A DNA stretch of 64,000 nt from Massilia sp. erpn (GCF_024400215.1 NZ_CP053748.1:2480001-2544000); one strand, 5' to 3'. Numbered from the stretch's first letter, positions 19,001-27,124 are shown. The notes: generated from the letters alone by a model not told the origin. Numbers and translations: made by a program.

Positions 19001-19471
19001 ATGAAATCCATGAAAATGATGAAGCAACAAGCTCAAGCCGGCTTCACCCTGATCGAACTGATGATCGTCGTTGCCATCATCGGTATTCTGGCTGCGGTGG
19101 CGATTCCTGCCTACAGCGACTACACCGCCAAAGCCAAGACCGCCAATGCGATTTCCGCCGCCGACTCGCTGAAAACGGCGGTTGCCCTGTGCGCCCAGGA
19201 AAATGGCGGCGACCTGACCAAGTGCGATAGCGACAGCAATGGCGTGCCGAAGGATTCCGACTTCAAAGCCACCAAGGAAGTCGCTTCCGCCGCCGTGGCC
19301 GATGGCGTGATCACCCTGACCCTGGCCACCGGCATCGCCACCGACGTCGATGGCAAAACCATCACCTTCACCCCGACTCTGACGGCCAACAACAGCACCA
19401 TGACCTGGAAGACCGAAACGACGTCCACCAACAAGGCTGTCAAAGCCGCGGTTGAGAAAAACAATATCTGA
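19001..19471 (+). CDS. pilA: Type IV major pilin (PilA-like)
   Basis: A 156-aa type IV pilin. A short basic leader ([14 protein letters not shown]) ends in Gly before the [20 protein letters not shown] methylation and assembly helix, the prepilin peptidase (PilD) site. The Glu at mature position 5 is present. The globular part contains two Cys ([15 protein letters not shown]), closer together than in many pilins. GGAG lies before the ATG, and a sigma-54 promoter precedes it. It would form pilus fibres for twitching or adhesion. It is a single-gene unit closed by a terminator. Confidence 0.93.
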   Translation: MKSMKMMKQQAQAGFTLIELMIVVAIIGILAAVAIPAYSDYTAKAKTANAISAADSLKTAVALCAQENGGDLTKCDSDSNGVPKDSDFKATKEVASAAVADGVITLTLATGIATDVDGKTITFTPTLTANNSTMTWKTETTSTNKAVKAAVEKNNI

Positions 19472-19496
19472 TCTGGCTTAGCCGGATAGTAAAAAA

Positions 19497-19520
19497 CCGG
19501 GCTGCGGCCCGGTTTTTTTT
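19497..19520. terminator. Bidirectional terminator between pilin and PilZ genes
   Basis: CCGGGC / GCCCGG stem with TGCG loop, flanked by six A on the left and eight T on the right, so it can end transcripts from both the pilin gene and the convergent PilZ-domain gene. Confidence 0.85.
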
Positions 19521-19523
19521 CGT

Positions 19524-20237
19524 TCAAACGATCTTTTGGCGGTCGGCGATCAGCGCCTCGTAGGTCAGGTTTTGCAGCATGGTGTAGTGCACCGGATCGA
19601 GATCGACGAATTGCACGCCATAGCTGAACACTTCCTCCGCCGCCACGCTGGCCGGCTTCAGCACCGTCATATTGCGGATCAGGGCCCTGGCGCCGATCAG
19701 CACCTGGCGCTGGCCCGGCTGGCTGAGCAGCGTAAACGTCAGATCGACCACGCCCTCGTCCTGAGGCAGCTTGCGCTTCGACTCGATCAGTGCGCCCGAG
19801 ACGCTCAGATTGACGAGGAAGACCGAGAGCGAGCTGCCATCGTCGCAACCTACCTGGGCCGGAATATCGACCTTGACGCGCATCGCCGCGCGCAAGCTGG
19901 TGCCCTGGATATTGCGCGGGAAGGAGAGGTGGGCATAGAACAGTGGACGGCCGAACACGCGCTCGACGGTGCAGGGGAAGGCGCACACATTCACGCCGGA
20001 AAACACGCGGATGGTCAGCTTATCGTTTTCATGCAGGGCGATCGGCGCGCCGTTTTCGAACGGCACTTTGACGATCAGGTATTCATCCTTGAGCCAGCCG
20101 ATGATGGTGGAAAAATGCTGGACCGGCTTGATGCTGCGGTGGGTGATGAACTGGATACGTCCACCGACCTGCAGATTCATCTGCTCGAACTCATATCCCT
20201 GCGTTTTCGCCTCGCCCGCCGCTGCCCCACCGCTCAC
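19524..20237 (-). CDS. PilZ-domain protein, YcgR-like flagellar brake
   Basis: A 237-aa protein with an N-terminal YcgR-like beta-barrel (about 20-110: LQVGGRIQFITHRSIKPVQHFSTIIGW) and a C-terminal PilZ domain. The cyclic-di-GMP binding motifs are visible: RAAMR (about 118-122, the RxxxR motif) and NLSVSGALIE (the [D/N]xSxxG motif). Such proteins slow flagellar motors or modulate surface behaviour in response to c-di-GMP. It begins with GTG at 20237; an ATG 19 codons in is possible. It is convergent with the pilin gene, so surface-motility functions are grouped here. Confidence 0.85.
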   Translation of the reverse strand: MSGGAAAGEAKTQGYEFEQMNLQVGGRIQFITHRSIKPVQHFSTIIGWLKDEYLIVKVPFENGAPIALHENDKLTIRVFSGVNVCAFPCTVERVFGRPLFYAHLSFPRNIQGTSLRAAMRVKVDIPAQVGCDDGSSLSVFLVNLSVSGALIESKRKLPQDEGVVDLTFTLLSQPGQRQVLIGARALIRNMTVLKPASVAAEEVFSYGVQFVDLDPVHYTMLQNLTYEALIADRQKIV

Positions 20238-20318
20238 TGGATTGCCTTTTTTGAATGGCCGATCCGCCGATTATAAGCCTTTGACAACACTTTTGACACT
20301 GTGGCAAGTAACCAACGG

Positions 20319-20615
20319 TCAGTCAGGCGGCCAGGAGGCTGATTGGCTGCGCCAATGCCGCTTGGCTTCCTTTTCCGCCATGCGCTTGTTCGACGCCTCG
20401 ACGAAGGCCACGGTCTCGTCTATATGGTCGCAAGTTCGGTTGGCGGAGAGGATGAAGTGATCCAGCAACGCCCGTATTGTCGTCTTGCCGGGTGTAGGGA
20501 GGACGAGGCTGCGCAGATATTCGCTAGTGGACAGGCCAGCCTTCCGCGCCAGTTCTTCGATCCTGGCTTTTTCTTCGGAACTGACAAATACAGGAATGCT
20601 TTCTTGCGTCGCCAT
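20319..20615 (-). CDS. MobC-like / ribbon-helix-helix protein
   Basis: A 98-aa protein whose N-terminal half (IPVFVSSEEKARIEELARKAGLSTSEYLRSLVL) is a typical ribbon-helix-helix, resembling plasmid mobilisation accessory proteins (MobC) and related relaxosome components. The second half is a basic helical tail. GGGAG upstream fits the second of two adjacent ATGs (20615). No relaxase gene is nearby, so it may be a relic of a mobile element next to the moaC fragment. It could instead be a stand-alone regulator. Confidence 0.55.
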   Translation of the reverse strand: MATQESIPVFVSSEEKARIEELARKAGLSTSEYLRSLVLPTPGKTTIRALLDHFILSANRTCDHIDETVAFVEASNKRMAEKEAKRHWRSQSASWPPD

Positions 20616-20698
20616 CATAAGCTCCCGAAATCTGCGCATCTTTCAGTTTAGAGCGCCATCGGACCTCTGCGAGAAAGCTCATTCCCCCAGGAGGAGGT

Positions 20699-20826
20699 TC
20701 AAGCCGACCAATCGCCGCTCTTGCCGCCGTGCTTCTCGCGCACGCGGATCTCGCCCATCACCATGCCCTTGTCCACCGCCTTGCACATGTCGTACACGGT
20801 CAGCAGGCCCACCTGCACGGCGGTCG
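20699..20826 (-). pseudogene. moaC: moaC 3'-end remnant left by island insertion
   Basis: On the minus strand the segment translates as [20 protein letters not shown], then [20 protein letters not shown] and a stop. This is the last 42 or so residues of MoaC. The intact moaC at 33396-33890 ends with the same segment at clearly diverged DNA sequence. Homology stops abruptly at about 20826, where non-coding island DNA begins. It has no start codon and is not expected to be translated usefully. It marks the left junction of the element inserted in moaC. Confidence 0.85.
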
Positions 20827-20884
20827 AAAAGCAAGCTTTTCTTAGAGCTTCCAGCGTAGTGTTCACTTACATCCTGCGTCGAAT

Positions 20885-20913
20885 TTGGCTTGAACTCGGT
20901 TCTTGTCCCACTC
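20885..20913 (+). repeat. Island left-end inverted repeat (candidate integrase arm site)
   Basis: The inner 15 bp GTTCTTGTCCCACTC (20899-20913) recurs exactly, inverted, at 33278-33292. The outer bases (TTTGGCTTGAACTCG) align imperfectly with the other end. Two GGGACAG direct repeats follow at 20917-20934. Confidence 0.65.
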
Positions 20914-20994
20914 ATTGGGACAGAAATGGGACAGGATTTTAGCCCTTCCTCATCATAAAGTTTACACGATAGCTATAGATGAGGAAGTGGTGTG

Positions 20995-21345
20995 CTATTT
21001 ATGTTTGGCGAAATAACAGTCCAACGCAACACGCCCTGCAACACGTTCGATGGTGTCTTCTGGATGTTTTTTCGCTTCGCTGTAGCCGTCGAGGAATGCG
21101 TTTCTCATCCGCTCCTTCATTTCTATGGTTAGTTTCTTGCGCTTAGCTTTCAAAAGCTCAGCATCGATGTTATTCACGGACTTGTTGATTGCAGCTTCTG
21201 CTTGCGCAAATGTAGCGTTGTCTCGCGCCATCTGAGCGCCGAAGGTCGCGTCAGTGTTGATGCCTATACAGGTCGAGTCTTCTGCGGCTACTGCCGAGGT
21301 GAGTGCAGGCAAGCAAAGTAATGCAGCGATGATGTGAGATTTCAT
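20995..21345 (-). CDS. Small secreted protein of unknown function
   Basis: A 116-aa protein with a clear signal peptide (MKSHIIAALLCLPALTSAVAA, cleavage after AVAA). The mature part is about 95 residues, helical and charged, with two Cys: one just after the signal (STCIGI) and one near the end (LDCYFAKHK). They could form a disulfide in the periplasm. AGGAAA lies before the ATG at 21345. I do not recognise the family. It is the first island gene on the left, transcribed towards the moaC remnant. Confidence 0.6.
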   Translation of the reverse strand: MKSHIIAALLCLPALTSAVAAEDSTCIGINTDATFGAQMARDNATFAQAEAAINKSVNNIDAELLKAKRKKLTIEMKERMRNAFLDGYSEAKKHPEDTIERVAGRVALDCYFAKHK

Positions 21346-21427
21346 TTTCCTCAGTATGGATGATGTTGTACTTAAAAGGAGTCTATAGACTCTCGATGCG
21401 GGCACAGCATACCATCATGATCTGGGA

Positions 21428-21670
21428 GTGCCTACCTACTCACCTGACCGCCAGCATCCCGATCTTGTCGCCTTTGGCGATGCGGTGCGTCGGCTGCGAA
21501 TTGAGAAAGGCATGACACAAGAGGTGCTGGCTTTTGCCGCTGAACTGGATAAGGGTTATCTGGGCCGTGTCGAGCGTGGTGACTCGGTAGCAGCGCTGCT
21601 AGTGATTGCTCGGATCGCCAGAGCACTTGGCGTAACTGTCGAGCAGTTGATGGGTGTAGCTGAGTTGTAG
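21428..21670 (+). CDS. XRE-family HTH regulator
   Basis: An 80-aa protein consisting almost entirely of a Cro/C1 helix-turn-helix: FGDAVRRLRIEKGMTQEVLAFAAELDKGYLGRVERGD then IARALGVTVEQLM. It would bind DNA as a dimer. It starts with GTG; no in-frame ATG is available and the ribosome site is weak. It lies 82 bp from, and divergent to, the small secreted-protein gene and could regulate that or the neighbouring cargo. Confidence 0.75.
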   Translation: MPTYSPDRQHPDLVAFGDAVRRLRIEKGMTQEVLAFAAELDKGYLGRVERGDSVAALLVIARIARALGVTVEQLMGVAEL

Positions 21671-21814
21671 GTAATGCTACTAAGCTGCGGGGCACAGGTT
21701 CGGTTCCTGCTGGACAGGCTAATCAAAAGTAAGTATGCGTGCCGGTTTCTGCGATTTGGTGCGTACAGCGTTACAAACGCCCCACCTCTGTGTAAGCGGA
21801 TTGCCCACCTCGAA

Positions 21815-22372
21815 TCATGAAGGCCGCACCTCGTTGCGTACTGGTGTGGGACGGCGCTGGCTCCTGTCCCACGCCTTCAGTTTTGCGATGTTCTCCTTGA
21901 TGTCCCTGATCTTGTGTCGGTGCAGGAGGGTGTCAGTGATCCACATATCGTCTGCTTCCAGCATGTCGTCCTCGCTGTTCTGGTATAGATCATCCATCTT
22001 GAGCCTCACCCGGTAACGCTGGCGTTCGGCCAGTGCGAGTCCTGTTTCGTAATCGAAGTAGACTCCTATCCAGTTTGCCAACCGTCGTATCCCGAGCCTG
22101 CCGCGCTTAGATTCAGCGTACACGAGAGTATCTAGAATGATCGGGCGTCGGCCAGCGTTCACAATGTCGATGTAGATACTGGCGTGAAACCTCTCCCAGT
22201 CTTCCGAGTACGAGGATGTCGCATGCACCTTGGCCCGGTCTCGCCGGTAGTTCAGGATCGATATCCAAAACGCTGCAATCGAAAGGACAATAGCAATCCA
22301 CGGCACTAAGTCTTTGAACGAGGTGAAGAAAGCAAGTGTGTCGGCAAACGATGGCATGGCAGACGGTGGCAT
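21815..22372 (-). CDS. Membrane-anchored protein of unknown function
   Basis: A 185-aa protein with one membrane helix near the N-terminus (LVPWIAIVLSIAAFWISILNY) followed by a cytoplasmic domain containing YSEDWERFHASIYIDIVNAGRRPIILDTLVY, a beta-sandwich-like stretch common in small island membrane proteins. The C-terminus is basic and helical. I cannot assign a function. The start could also be the Met at 22357. It is divergent from the retron-like cassette to its right. Confidence 0.55.
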   Translation of the reverse strand: MPPSAMPSFADTLAFFTSFKDLVPWIAIVLSIAAFWISILNYRRDRAKVHATSSYSEDWERFHASIYIDIVNAGRRPIILDTLVYAESKRGRLGIRRLANWIGVYFDYETGLALAERQRYRVRLKMDDLYQNSEDDMLEADDMWITDTLLHRHKIRDIKENIAKLKAWDRSQRRPTPVRNEVRPS

Positions 22373-22618
22373 TGGGGATGATCCATGCTAACACCGGACG
22401 ATAGGCCGTGGCACATTGCTGATGTGCTCAGCGCCCCCGGTACGACAGGCTGTGCTTTCAGTTCAGCTACCAGTGGTTTCGTTAGCTGGAACGAGGCGGC
22501 AATTCGGTGACTTGCTCCGTGTTGAGGAGGTATATACAGTGGGCCGATCACGTCGCGGATGAATATTGGAAACTTCTTGTTGCAAATCTCATACTATGAA
22601 GATTCTTTTATTGATTTT

Positions 22619-22865
22619 AAGGAAAATTAAAGAGATACTAAAAGTGCATGAGCGTCTCGCTCATTTGCCGCAGTCGAGAGTTACCACTTATCGCCGGAAA
22701 ATGCTCGTTTACGGGCGTCACACAGTAAATGCTGTGTGACATGTGGGGAGGGCCGCAGGCACTCTCCTCTCCCTCCGAACGTCGAGGAGAGATAGTTGAT
22801 AGGCAAGGTCATGGGAAAAGTGGCAGTTGCCGGTGATAAATCGATGAAAGCGTTATTTTTCCCTT
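22619..22865 (+). ncRNA. Candidate retron msr-msd RNA
   Basis: This AT-rich, non-coding stretch ends just before the reverse transcriptase, where retron ncRNAs lie. It is rich in hairpins: ATGAGCG-TCT-CGCTCAT (22648-22664, perfect, 3-nt loop, msr-like), GTCACACAG-6nt-CTGTGTGAC (22717-22740, perfect), and CTCTCCTC / GAGGAGAG (22762-22791). Two pairings could be the a1/a2 flanking repeat: AAGGAAAATTAA (22619-22630) with TTATTTTTCCCTT (22853-22865), imperfect; or TTATCGCCGG (22688-22697) with CCGGTGATAA (22830-22839), one G-T pair. The boundaries and the branching G are not certain. Confidence 0.5.
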
Positions 22866-22893
22866 CGCTCTATTGTATGAGCTGGCCGAACCT

Positions 22894-24096
22894 ATGATTG
22901 TTGTGTCTCGTGCTACCCAACTATATCCCGTAAAAACCGCGAATCGTATAATTACGACAATAGATATTTTATGTCGTGCATTGGATATTCCGGTTGAAGA
23001 ATTAGAAGCTGTCCTTCTCATTCCTGCAGAAGAAAAATACTCATCTCAAGAGCGTCGCAAGAAAGATGGGTCTATCCGAGTAGTGCACAATCCGCATCAT
23101 CGGCTTAGACGAATACAGCGCAGGCTAAATAAACGATTATTCTCTAATCAAGACTTTATCAGTTGGCCGGATCATATATTTGGCAGCATTCCAAATCAAA
23201 AATTTGAGGACGGGGAACATCCGAAAGATTACGTCGCTTGCGCTAGAGTGCATTGCGGAGCGAAAAGTATATTGACTCTGGATATAGAAAACTTCTTTGG
23301 TAACATACATATAAACCAAGTTTTGAAGGTTTTTACAGAGCTTCTGCAATTTAGTCCGGAAGTTGCCGATATTGTAGCTCAGATATGTTGCCATAAAGAG
23401 TATCTGATTCAGGGGGCATTAACTTCAAGCTATATTGCAGGCTTGATATTATTCGATGTGGAAGGGAAAGTTGTTGAGCGTCTTTCGCGGAAGAATTTGC
23501 GCTACACTCGACTGGTGGATGATATTAATGTCTCCTCGATTGTTTCTGACTACAACTTTGGTTATGCAAAAACGATAATAGAAGAGATGTTGATTGGTAA
23601 GGATTTACCTGTAAACCACTCAAAAACTAGGATTCAATATTGTTCTACGTTACCACTCACGGTACATGGGTTGCGTGTTGGGTTTAAAGAACCTCGATTA
23701 CCTAGTGATGAAGTAAGAAAGATACGCGCAGCAGTGCATGCTATTGAAGTCATGGCAAAAGAACCAAATTATAGAACCACTCATGCTTATCGAAGAGACT
23801 TCAATCGATGTATGGGGAGAGTCAACAAGTTAAGTAGAGTTGGGCATAATCAGTACGAAAATCTTCTACCTCGACTCCAAAAAATTTATCCGCTTCCTTC
23901 TCAAAAAGATATCGAACGAGCTATTAAGATTGTGACTAAATTGGAATTGGATTGTCCTACTAAACTTGGTACTTTTTGGTTTGCTAAGCGATTCTATCTT
24001 GCTCACGAGCGCTTAAATATTCTTCAGCGCTCCTTTCCCACTGTGGCTTACGACCTAAGAGCCAGGCTGAAACCAATGAAAACACCTTATGATTAA
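22894..24096 (+). CDS. Retron-type reverse transcriptase
   Basis: A 400-aa reverse transcriptase with retron features: DGSIRVVHNP and LRRIQRRLNKRLF (retron RT0-1), CARVH at 116-120 in place of NAxxH, motif A LDIENFF (Asp130), motif B QGALTSS (173-179), motif C RLVDDI (Asp209-Asp210), motif D LPVNHSKTRI, and VHG (257-259) where retrons usually have VTG. The active-site box is LVDD instead of YADD. ATG 22894 is chosen; TTG at 22873 would add seven residues. It probably makes msDNA from the structured RNA upstream. The next gene overlaps it by 8 bp. Base composition is AT-rich, unlike the host. Confidence 0.88.
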   Translation: MIVVSRATQLYPVKTANRIITTIDILCRALDIPVEELEAVLLIPAEEKYSSQERRKKDGSIRVVHNPHHRLRRIQRRLNKRLFSNQDFISWPDHIFGSIPNQKFEDGEHPKDYVACARVHCGAKSILTLDIENFFGNIHINQVLKVFTELLQFSPEVADIVAQICCHKEYLIQGALTSSYIAGLILFDVEGKVVERLSRKNLRYTRLVDDINVSSIVSDYNFGYAKTIIEEMLIGKDLPVNHSKTRIQYCSTLPLTVHGLRVGFKEPRLPSDEVRKIRAAVHAIEVMAKEPNYRTTHAYRRDFNRCMGRVNKLSRVGHNQYENLLPRLQKIYPLPSQKDIERAIKIVTKLELDCPTKLGTFWFAKRFYLAHERLNILQRSFPTVAYDLRARLKPMKTPYD

Positions 24097-24799
24097 CGCT
24101 AAGAACTTAAAGTGGATAATAACCTCATTTCTTGTTATTGCTGTCGTAGGTTATGGAATTTGCATTTCAAGTGTTTTAGTTACGGTATTTCAAGGCGAAT
24201 TGAAAGATAGGCCGATCTGCTTTGACGCCAATTGCCTCGATCGGTTTATCAAGGGAGTTGAGCCTGCATTAGCTTTCGGAAAGGCAACGTCAGATTTGGT
24301 CGTGGCGATAGCTACGGCTGGCGGGATCGTAATTGCTTTATGGAGTTATTTTACTGCTGTCAGTAATTCTGCGCTAGGAAATCATATTTCACACTTCTCA
24401 ATTTTTCAATCCTATTTAAATAGCGAGATTGCGAAGAGGAATCGAATTAACGTCAGTAGCATTGATACCTTTTATTGGTATAACCTTATATTTCCTTTCT
24501 CTAAAAGCGGCCTGATGACTGTTTCCGAAAAGTACAAAAAAAATATAGAAGAAATCCACCTTCAAGTCTGTCGATCTAACACGGTATCTACGACTGCAAC
24601 AGGTGAAACATTTCGCTACAAGCCGCATCAAGCAGAAATGAAGGATAAATTAGCAGCTATTGGTGTAGCAATAACAATGCAGCCGAGAATAGAATATTAT
24701 GAGATAGAGGATCAGTTAATGTCGCTAATAGAATGCATCAATAGTTCTTTTTGTTTGGAGGCCGAGATTCAAAAGATTGCGACAAGAAGGTACTCTTAG
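24089..24799 (+). CDS. Two-transmembrane putative retron effector
   Basis: A 236-aa protein with two membrane helices (about 9-34, WIITSFLVIAVVGYGICISS; and 66-91, ATSDLVVAIATAGGIVIALW) and a long cytoplasmic C-terminal domain. It overlaps the reverse-transcriptase gene by 8 bp. The order RNA - RT - two-TM protein matches retrons such as Ec48, where the membrane protein kills or de-energises the cell when phage is sensed. That role is inferred from position and topology; I see no catalytic motif. Cys residues flank the loop between the helices (PICFDANC). Confidence 0.7.
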   Translation: MINAKNLKWIITSFLVIAVVGYGICISSVLVTVFQGELKDRPICFDANCLDRFIKGVEPALAFGKATSDLVVAIATAGGIVIALWSYFTAVSNSALGNHISHFSIFQSYLNSEIAKRNRINVSSIDTFYWYNLIFPFSKSGLMTVSEKYKKNIEEIHLQVCRSNTVSTTATGETFRYKPHQAEMKDKLAAIGVAITMQPRIEYYEIEDQLMSLIECINSSFCLEAEIQKIATRRYS

Positions 24800-24859
24800 A
24801 TTTTGCGGGGTTGTAATGTATCACGAACATATTCCAGCAACCAACGTACAGGAGGGCCA

Positions 24860-25867
24860 ATGTCTGAACTACTAGACGACGTTAATGCAAGTGCTTGGGT
24901 GAAAGAAGCTATTAACCGACACTCCAATGGTATTTTCGGACAAATAAAACCGGCAGTTATTTGGACAGATAAGTTGGCTGAGAATGGGGAGCCGATTGTT
25001 CCGATTGATCCAGCTATATTAGTCGCTAAAATTAATAGTGACCAGCAACCGCTCCTCCATAACCATGATCCCGGAAAGCCCAAGGGGCAGATACTAGAGG
25101 CGGAAAGTTTTACCAGTACGGATGGTAAAAGATTTGTGGTTGCGATCCTTGGATTTTATGCTGGCGGAAAAATACTGACATTTAGCTCACTGGGCGAAGA
25201 TGTATTCACCCCGATTCCGCTACCCACTTCGCTTCCGAAACTTCCAGAAGAAACCTTTATTGAAATAGCGGTTGACCCACGAGACGTAGATGCAGCATGG
25301 GTAGCCAAGGTCGCTAGTGATGCTCCTATACGTGTTGAGGCTACTGAGCTATCGCATAATGCTGCTGTAACTTTAGATGAATTAATACGCATTGGTCTAC
25401 CTTATGTGGTTGTTGTATGGAACCCGTTTGTCAAAGCAATCGCGACCGAGGCTGGCAAAGATACGTACAAGGCGATGCACGAATGGCTGGGTAAGCTTCT
25501 TAAGCGATTGCAGGAGCGCAATAATCCCGTTCTTGATATACACACACATCAGGATGGCTGTCAGGTTTCGTTTCTAATGCGTGGCAACGATCCACAGAAA
25601 CTAAACAACGCACACAATTCCTTAGCTACCGCTGGTGTTCAAGCTGCCCGACTGGTTGCTAAACTAAAAGATCGTGGAATGGCTGGGCGGCAATTGGTAT
25701 ATGAATTCAGCGATGAATCCCAAATATGGTTTCCTTCTTTCGCCGTTTTAAATGATGATCGAATAATCACGGATACCATCGAACTCATAGCTATTGAGCA
25801 GCTTCCTACTGGATTGAGTCTTGGTTTATCTCGTGGTAAAAGCCCGGTCGAAAAACTAAAAAAATAA
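24860..25867 (+). CDS. Unrecognised protein downstream of the retron-like cassette
   Basis: A 335-aa soluble protein starting after an excellent AGGAGGG ribosome site. I do not recognise the family. A segment LLHNHDPGKPKGQILEAES (about 65-83), followed by RFVVAILGFYAGGK, recalls the start of HK97-type prohead protease folds (..NHd...G.v...), but a matching catalytic Ser was not located. The C-terminal half contains a strand-rich stretch (LDIHTHQDGCQVSFLMRG) and QLVYEF. It lies 60 bp after the two-TM gene on the same strand with similar AT-rich composition, so it may be a third component of the same defence unit, or an independent gene. Confidence 0.6.
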   Translation: MSELLDDVNASAWVKEAINRHSNGIFGQIKPAVIWTDKLAENGEPIVPIDPAILVAKINSDQQPLLHNHDPGKPKGQILEAESFTSTDGKRFVVAILGFYAGGKILTFSSLGEDVFTPIPLPTSLPKLPEETFIEIAVDPRDVDAAWVAKVASDAPIRVEATELSHNAAVTLDELIRIGLPYVVVVWNPFVKAIATEAGKDTYKAMHEWLGKLLKRLQERNNPVLDIHTHQDGCQVSFLMRGNDPQKLNNAHNSLATAGVQAARLVAKLKDRGMAGRQLVYEFSDESQIWFPSFAVLNDDRIITDTIELIAIEQLPTGLSLGLSRGKSPVEKLKK

Positions 25868-26169
25868 AATCCGAACTGGCATCGGCTACGGGGCCAGGAA
25901 TCGAAGGATTGGAAAAGTCGGGAGCGCCATCATTTCATTCAACACTCTGCCAGCCACACAGAAACCGTCGCTAAAGCCAGCGGAATATCTCGTAAGGCGT
26001 TGGCATGGTCTGGAAAGCCCATCCATCAGTTGCGGCATTAAACAGGCCAGTGGGGCCGGATAACAGCCCTGTGCCGGTCGGGAAAATATCTACGGCACGT
26101 TGCTGGCGCCGGTGGGTAGCGTTGCACTGCCCACGAACGGAAGAGGCGCCTACTGCCTCCTAGTGCGCC
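25868..26169. other. Non-coding gap, 302 bp
   Basis: The gap lies between the unrecognised cassette gene and the convergent recombinase. GC rises again here. I see no ORF with a ribosome site, no terminator with a clear T-run and no repeat. Confidence 0.5.
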
Positions 26170-26763
26170 CTATGCTGCACAGTAGCGCTTGACCGTAGCT
26201 ACCGAGATGTCGAAGTGTTCGGCAGTGGTTGCTATGCTGGCCTTCTGTTCAGCGCGCCATGCCTTCACCGTAGCAGGGTCCAGCGTCTTAGCACGGCCCT
26301 TGTAGCGCCCGTCATCTGCCGCCTTGGCTACCTCGATACCACGCTTCTGCATCTCCTTGCGGTTGATGTAGTCAGCCTCGCCCTGTGCAGCCATGAAGGC
26401 CAGTACAGCGTCACGAGTGGCCTTCAGCATCGGTGCCGTAGCAGTGCCGTCAAACTCCATCCCGTTCAGGGTGCAGATCACCTTGACGCCCATCTTCATC
26501 AGCGTTTGCATGACCGTGTGCAGTTCGTCGTAGCGACGGCTGATGCGGTCCAGCCAGCGGACGTACAGCACACCACCGTCAGATAGCTTGTCCATGACAC
26601 GCTTCCACTCAGCACGGTCCATAGGCGCTACGTGGTAGCCGCTTATGCCTTCGTCTATGTGCGTGTGCTTGGCCTGTACGCCGTGTTTGGTAGCGTCCTC
26701 GTACTGGCTGGCGCTGGTCTGTCCTTCGGTGGTGCTGATGCGTCCGTAGTAGATGGTCTTCAT
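26170..26763 (-). CDS. Serine recombinase (resolvase/invertase family)
   Basis: A 197-aa small serine recombinase. The N-terminal catalytic domain begins KTIYYGRISTTEGQTSASQ, with the nucleophile Ser in RIS, and includes GVLYVRWLDRISRRYDEL (the D-R-x-x-R catalytic segment) and FMAAQGEADYINRKEMQKRGI. A C-terminal helix-turn-helix (SIATTAEHFDISVATVKRYC) binds the recombination site. The ATG at 26763 starts the conserved domain; an upstream ATG at 26850 would add 29 unconserved residues. Repeats just upstream of the gene may be its binding sites. It could resolve cointegrates or invert DNA. Confidence 0.88.
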   Translation of the reverse strand: MKTIYYGRISTTEGQTSASQYEDATKHGVQAKHTHIDEGISGYHVAPMDRAEWKRVMDKLSDGGVLYVRWLDRISRRYDELHTVMQTLMKMGVKVICTLNGMEFDGTATAPMLKATRDAVLAFMAAQGEADYINRKEMQKRGIEVAKAADDGRYKGRAKTLDPATVKAWRAEQKASIATTAEHFDISVATVKRYCAA

Positions 26764-26782
26764 GGTTGATTGGCTCAGTTGG

Positions 26783-26853
26783 GTAGGTGGCTCAATAATA
26801 CGGGGTGGCTCACGAACAGTCAACCCTAATGAGCTAGGTAGGTCGCTCATTAT
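26783..26853 (+). repeat. Direct repeats upstream of the serine recombinase
   Basis: GTAGGTGGCTCAATAA (26783-26798) and GTAGGTCGCTCATTAT (26838-26853) agree at most positions, and a shorter copy GGTGGCTCA lies at 26804-26812. The location directly before the recombinase gene is where res-type sites or autoregulatory operators occur. Confidence 0.45.
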
Positions 26854-27124
26854 GCTAGGTGCGTTGCGGTATACCCTTCTGAGCTACCGATACACATACC
26901 GGGCGACAGCGCAAGCGCTCAGGTTGGCATTGATGGCTGGTGCTACTCGGTTGCTCAGCTTCTACGAAGTGGTCGGAGCTACCATTCGGCTCAGTTATCG
27001 GCTTGTACTAGGATTCGTTCGGGCCTATTGTCCGTCCACCAACACGGAAAACCCACCACAAGAACCAAAACAGACAATTCCTGAAAATGGGCGCATAGGC
27101 ACTGATCGAAGGACTAAACCATGA
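26852..27124 (+). CDS. Possible small basic protein
   Basis: A 90-codon frame from ATG 26852 whose TGA overlaps the ATG of the next gene by 4 bp, which suggests coupling. The product is rich in Arg, Tyr and Leu (LRYTLLSYRYTYRATAQALRL) with a hydrophilic tail, and has no recognisable domain. The ribosome site is poor. It may simply be an open frame in the recombinase upstream region. Confidence 0.3.
   Translation: MLGALRYTLLSYRYTYRATAQALRLALMAGATRLLSFYEVVGATIRLSYRLVLGFVRAYCPSTNTENPPQEPKQTIPENGRIGTDRRTKP

Noticed and set aside
20679..20915. 78-codon minus-strand frame over the moaC remnant
   Set aside because: It reads the moaC remnant in the wrong frame; the correct frame gives the MoaC C-terminus.
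21680..21712. tRNA-like T-arm (CAGG-TTCGGTT-CCTG)
   Set aside because: Only the arm-like piece is present; no acceptor, D or anticodon arms can be built around it.
22306..22551. 81-codon minus-strand frame
   Set aside because: No ribosome site and low-complexity His/Pro/Ser product; it overlaps the better-supported membrane-protein gene.
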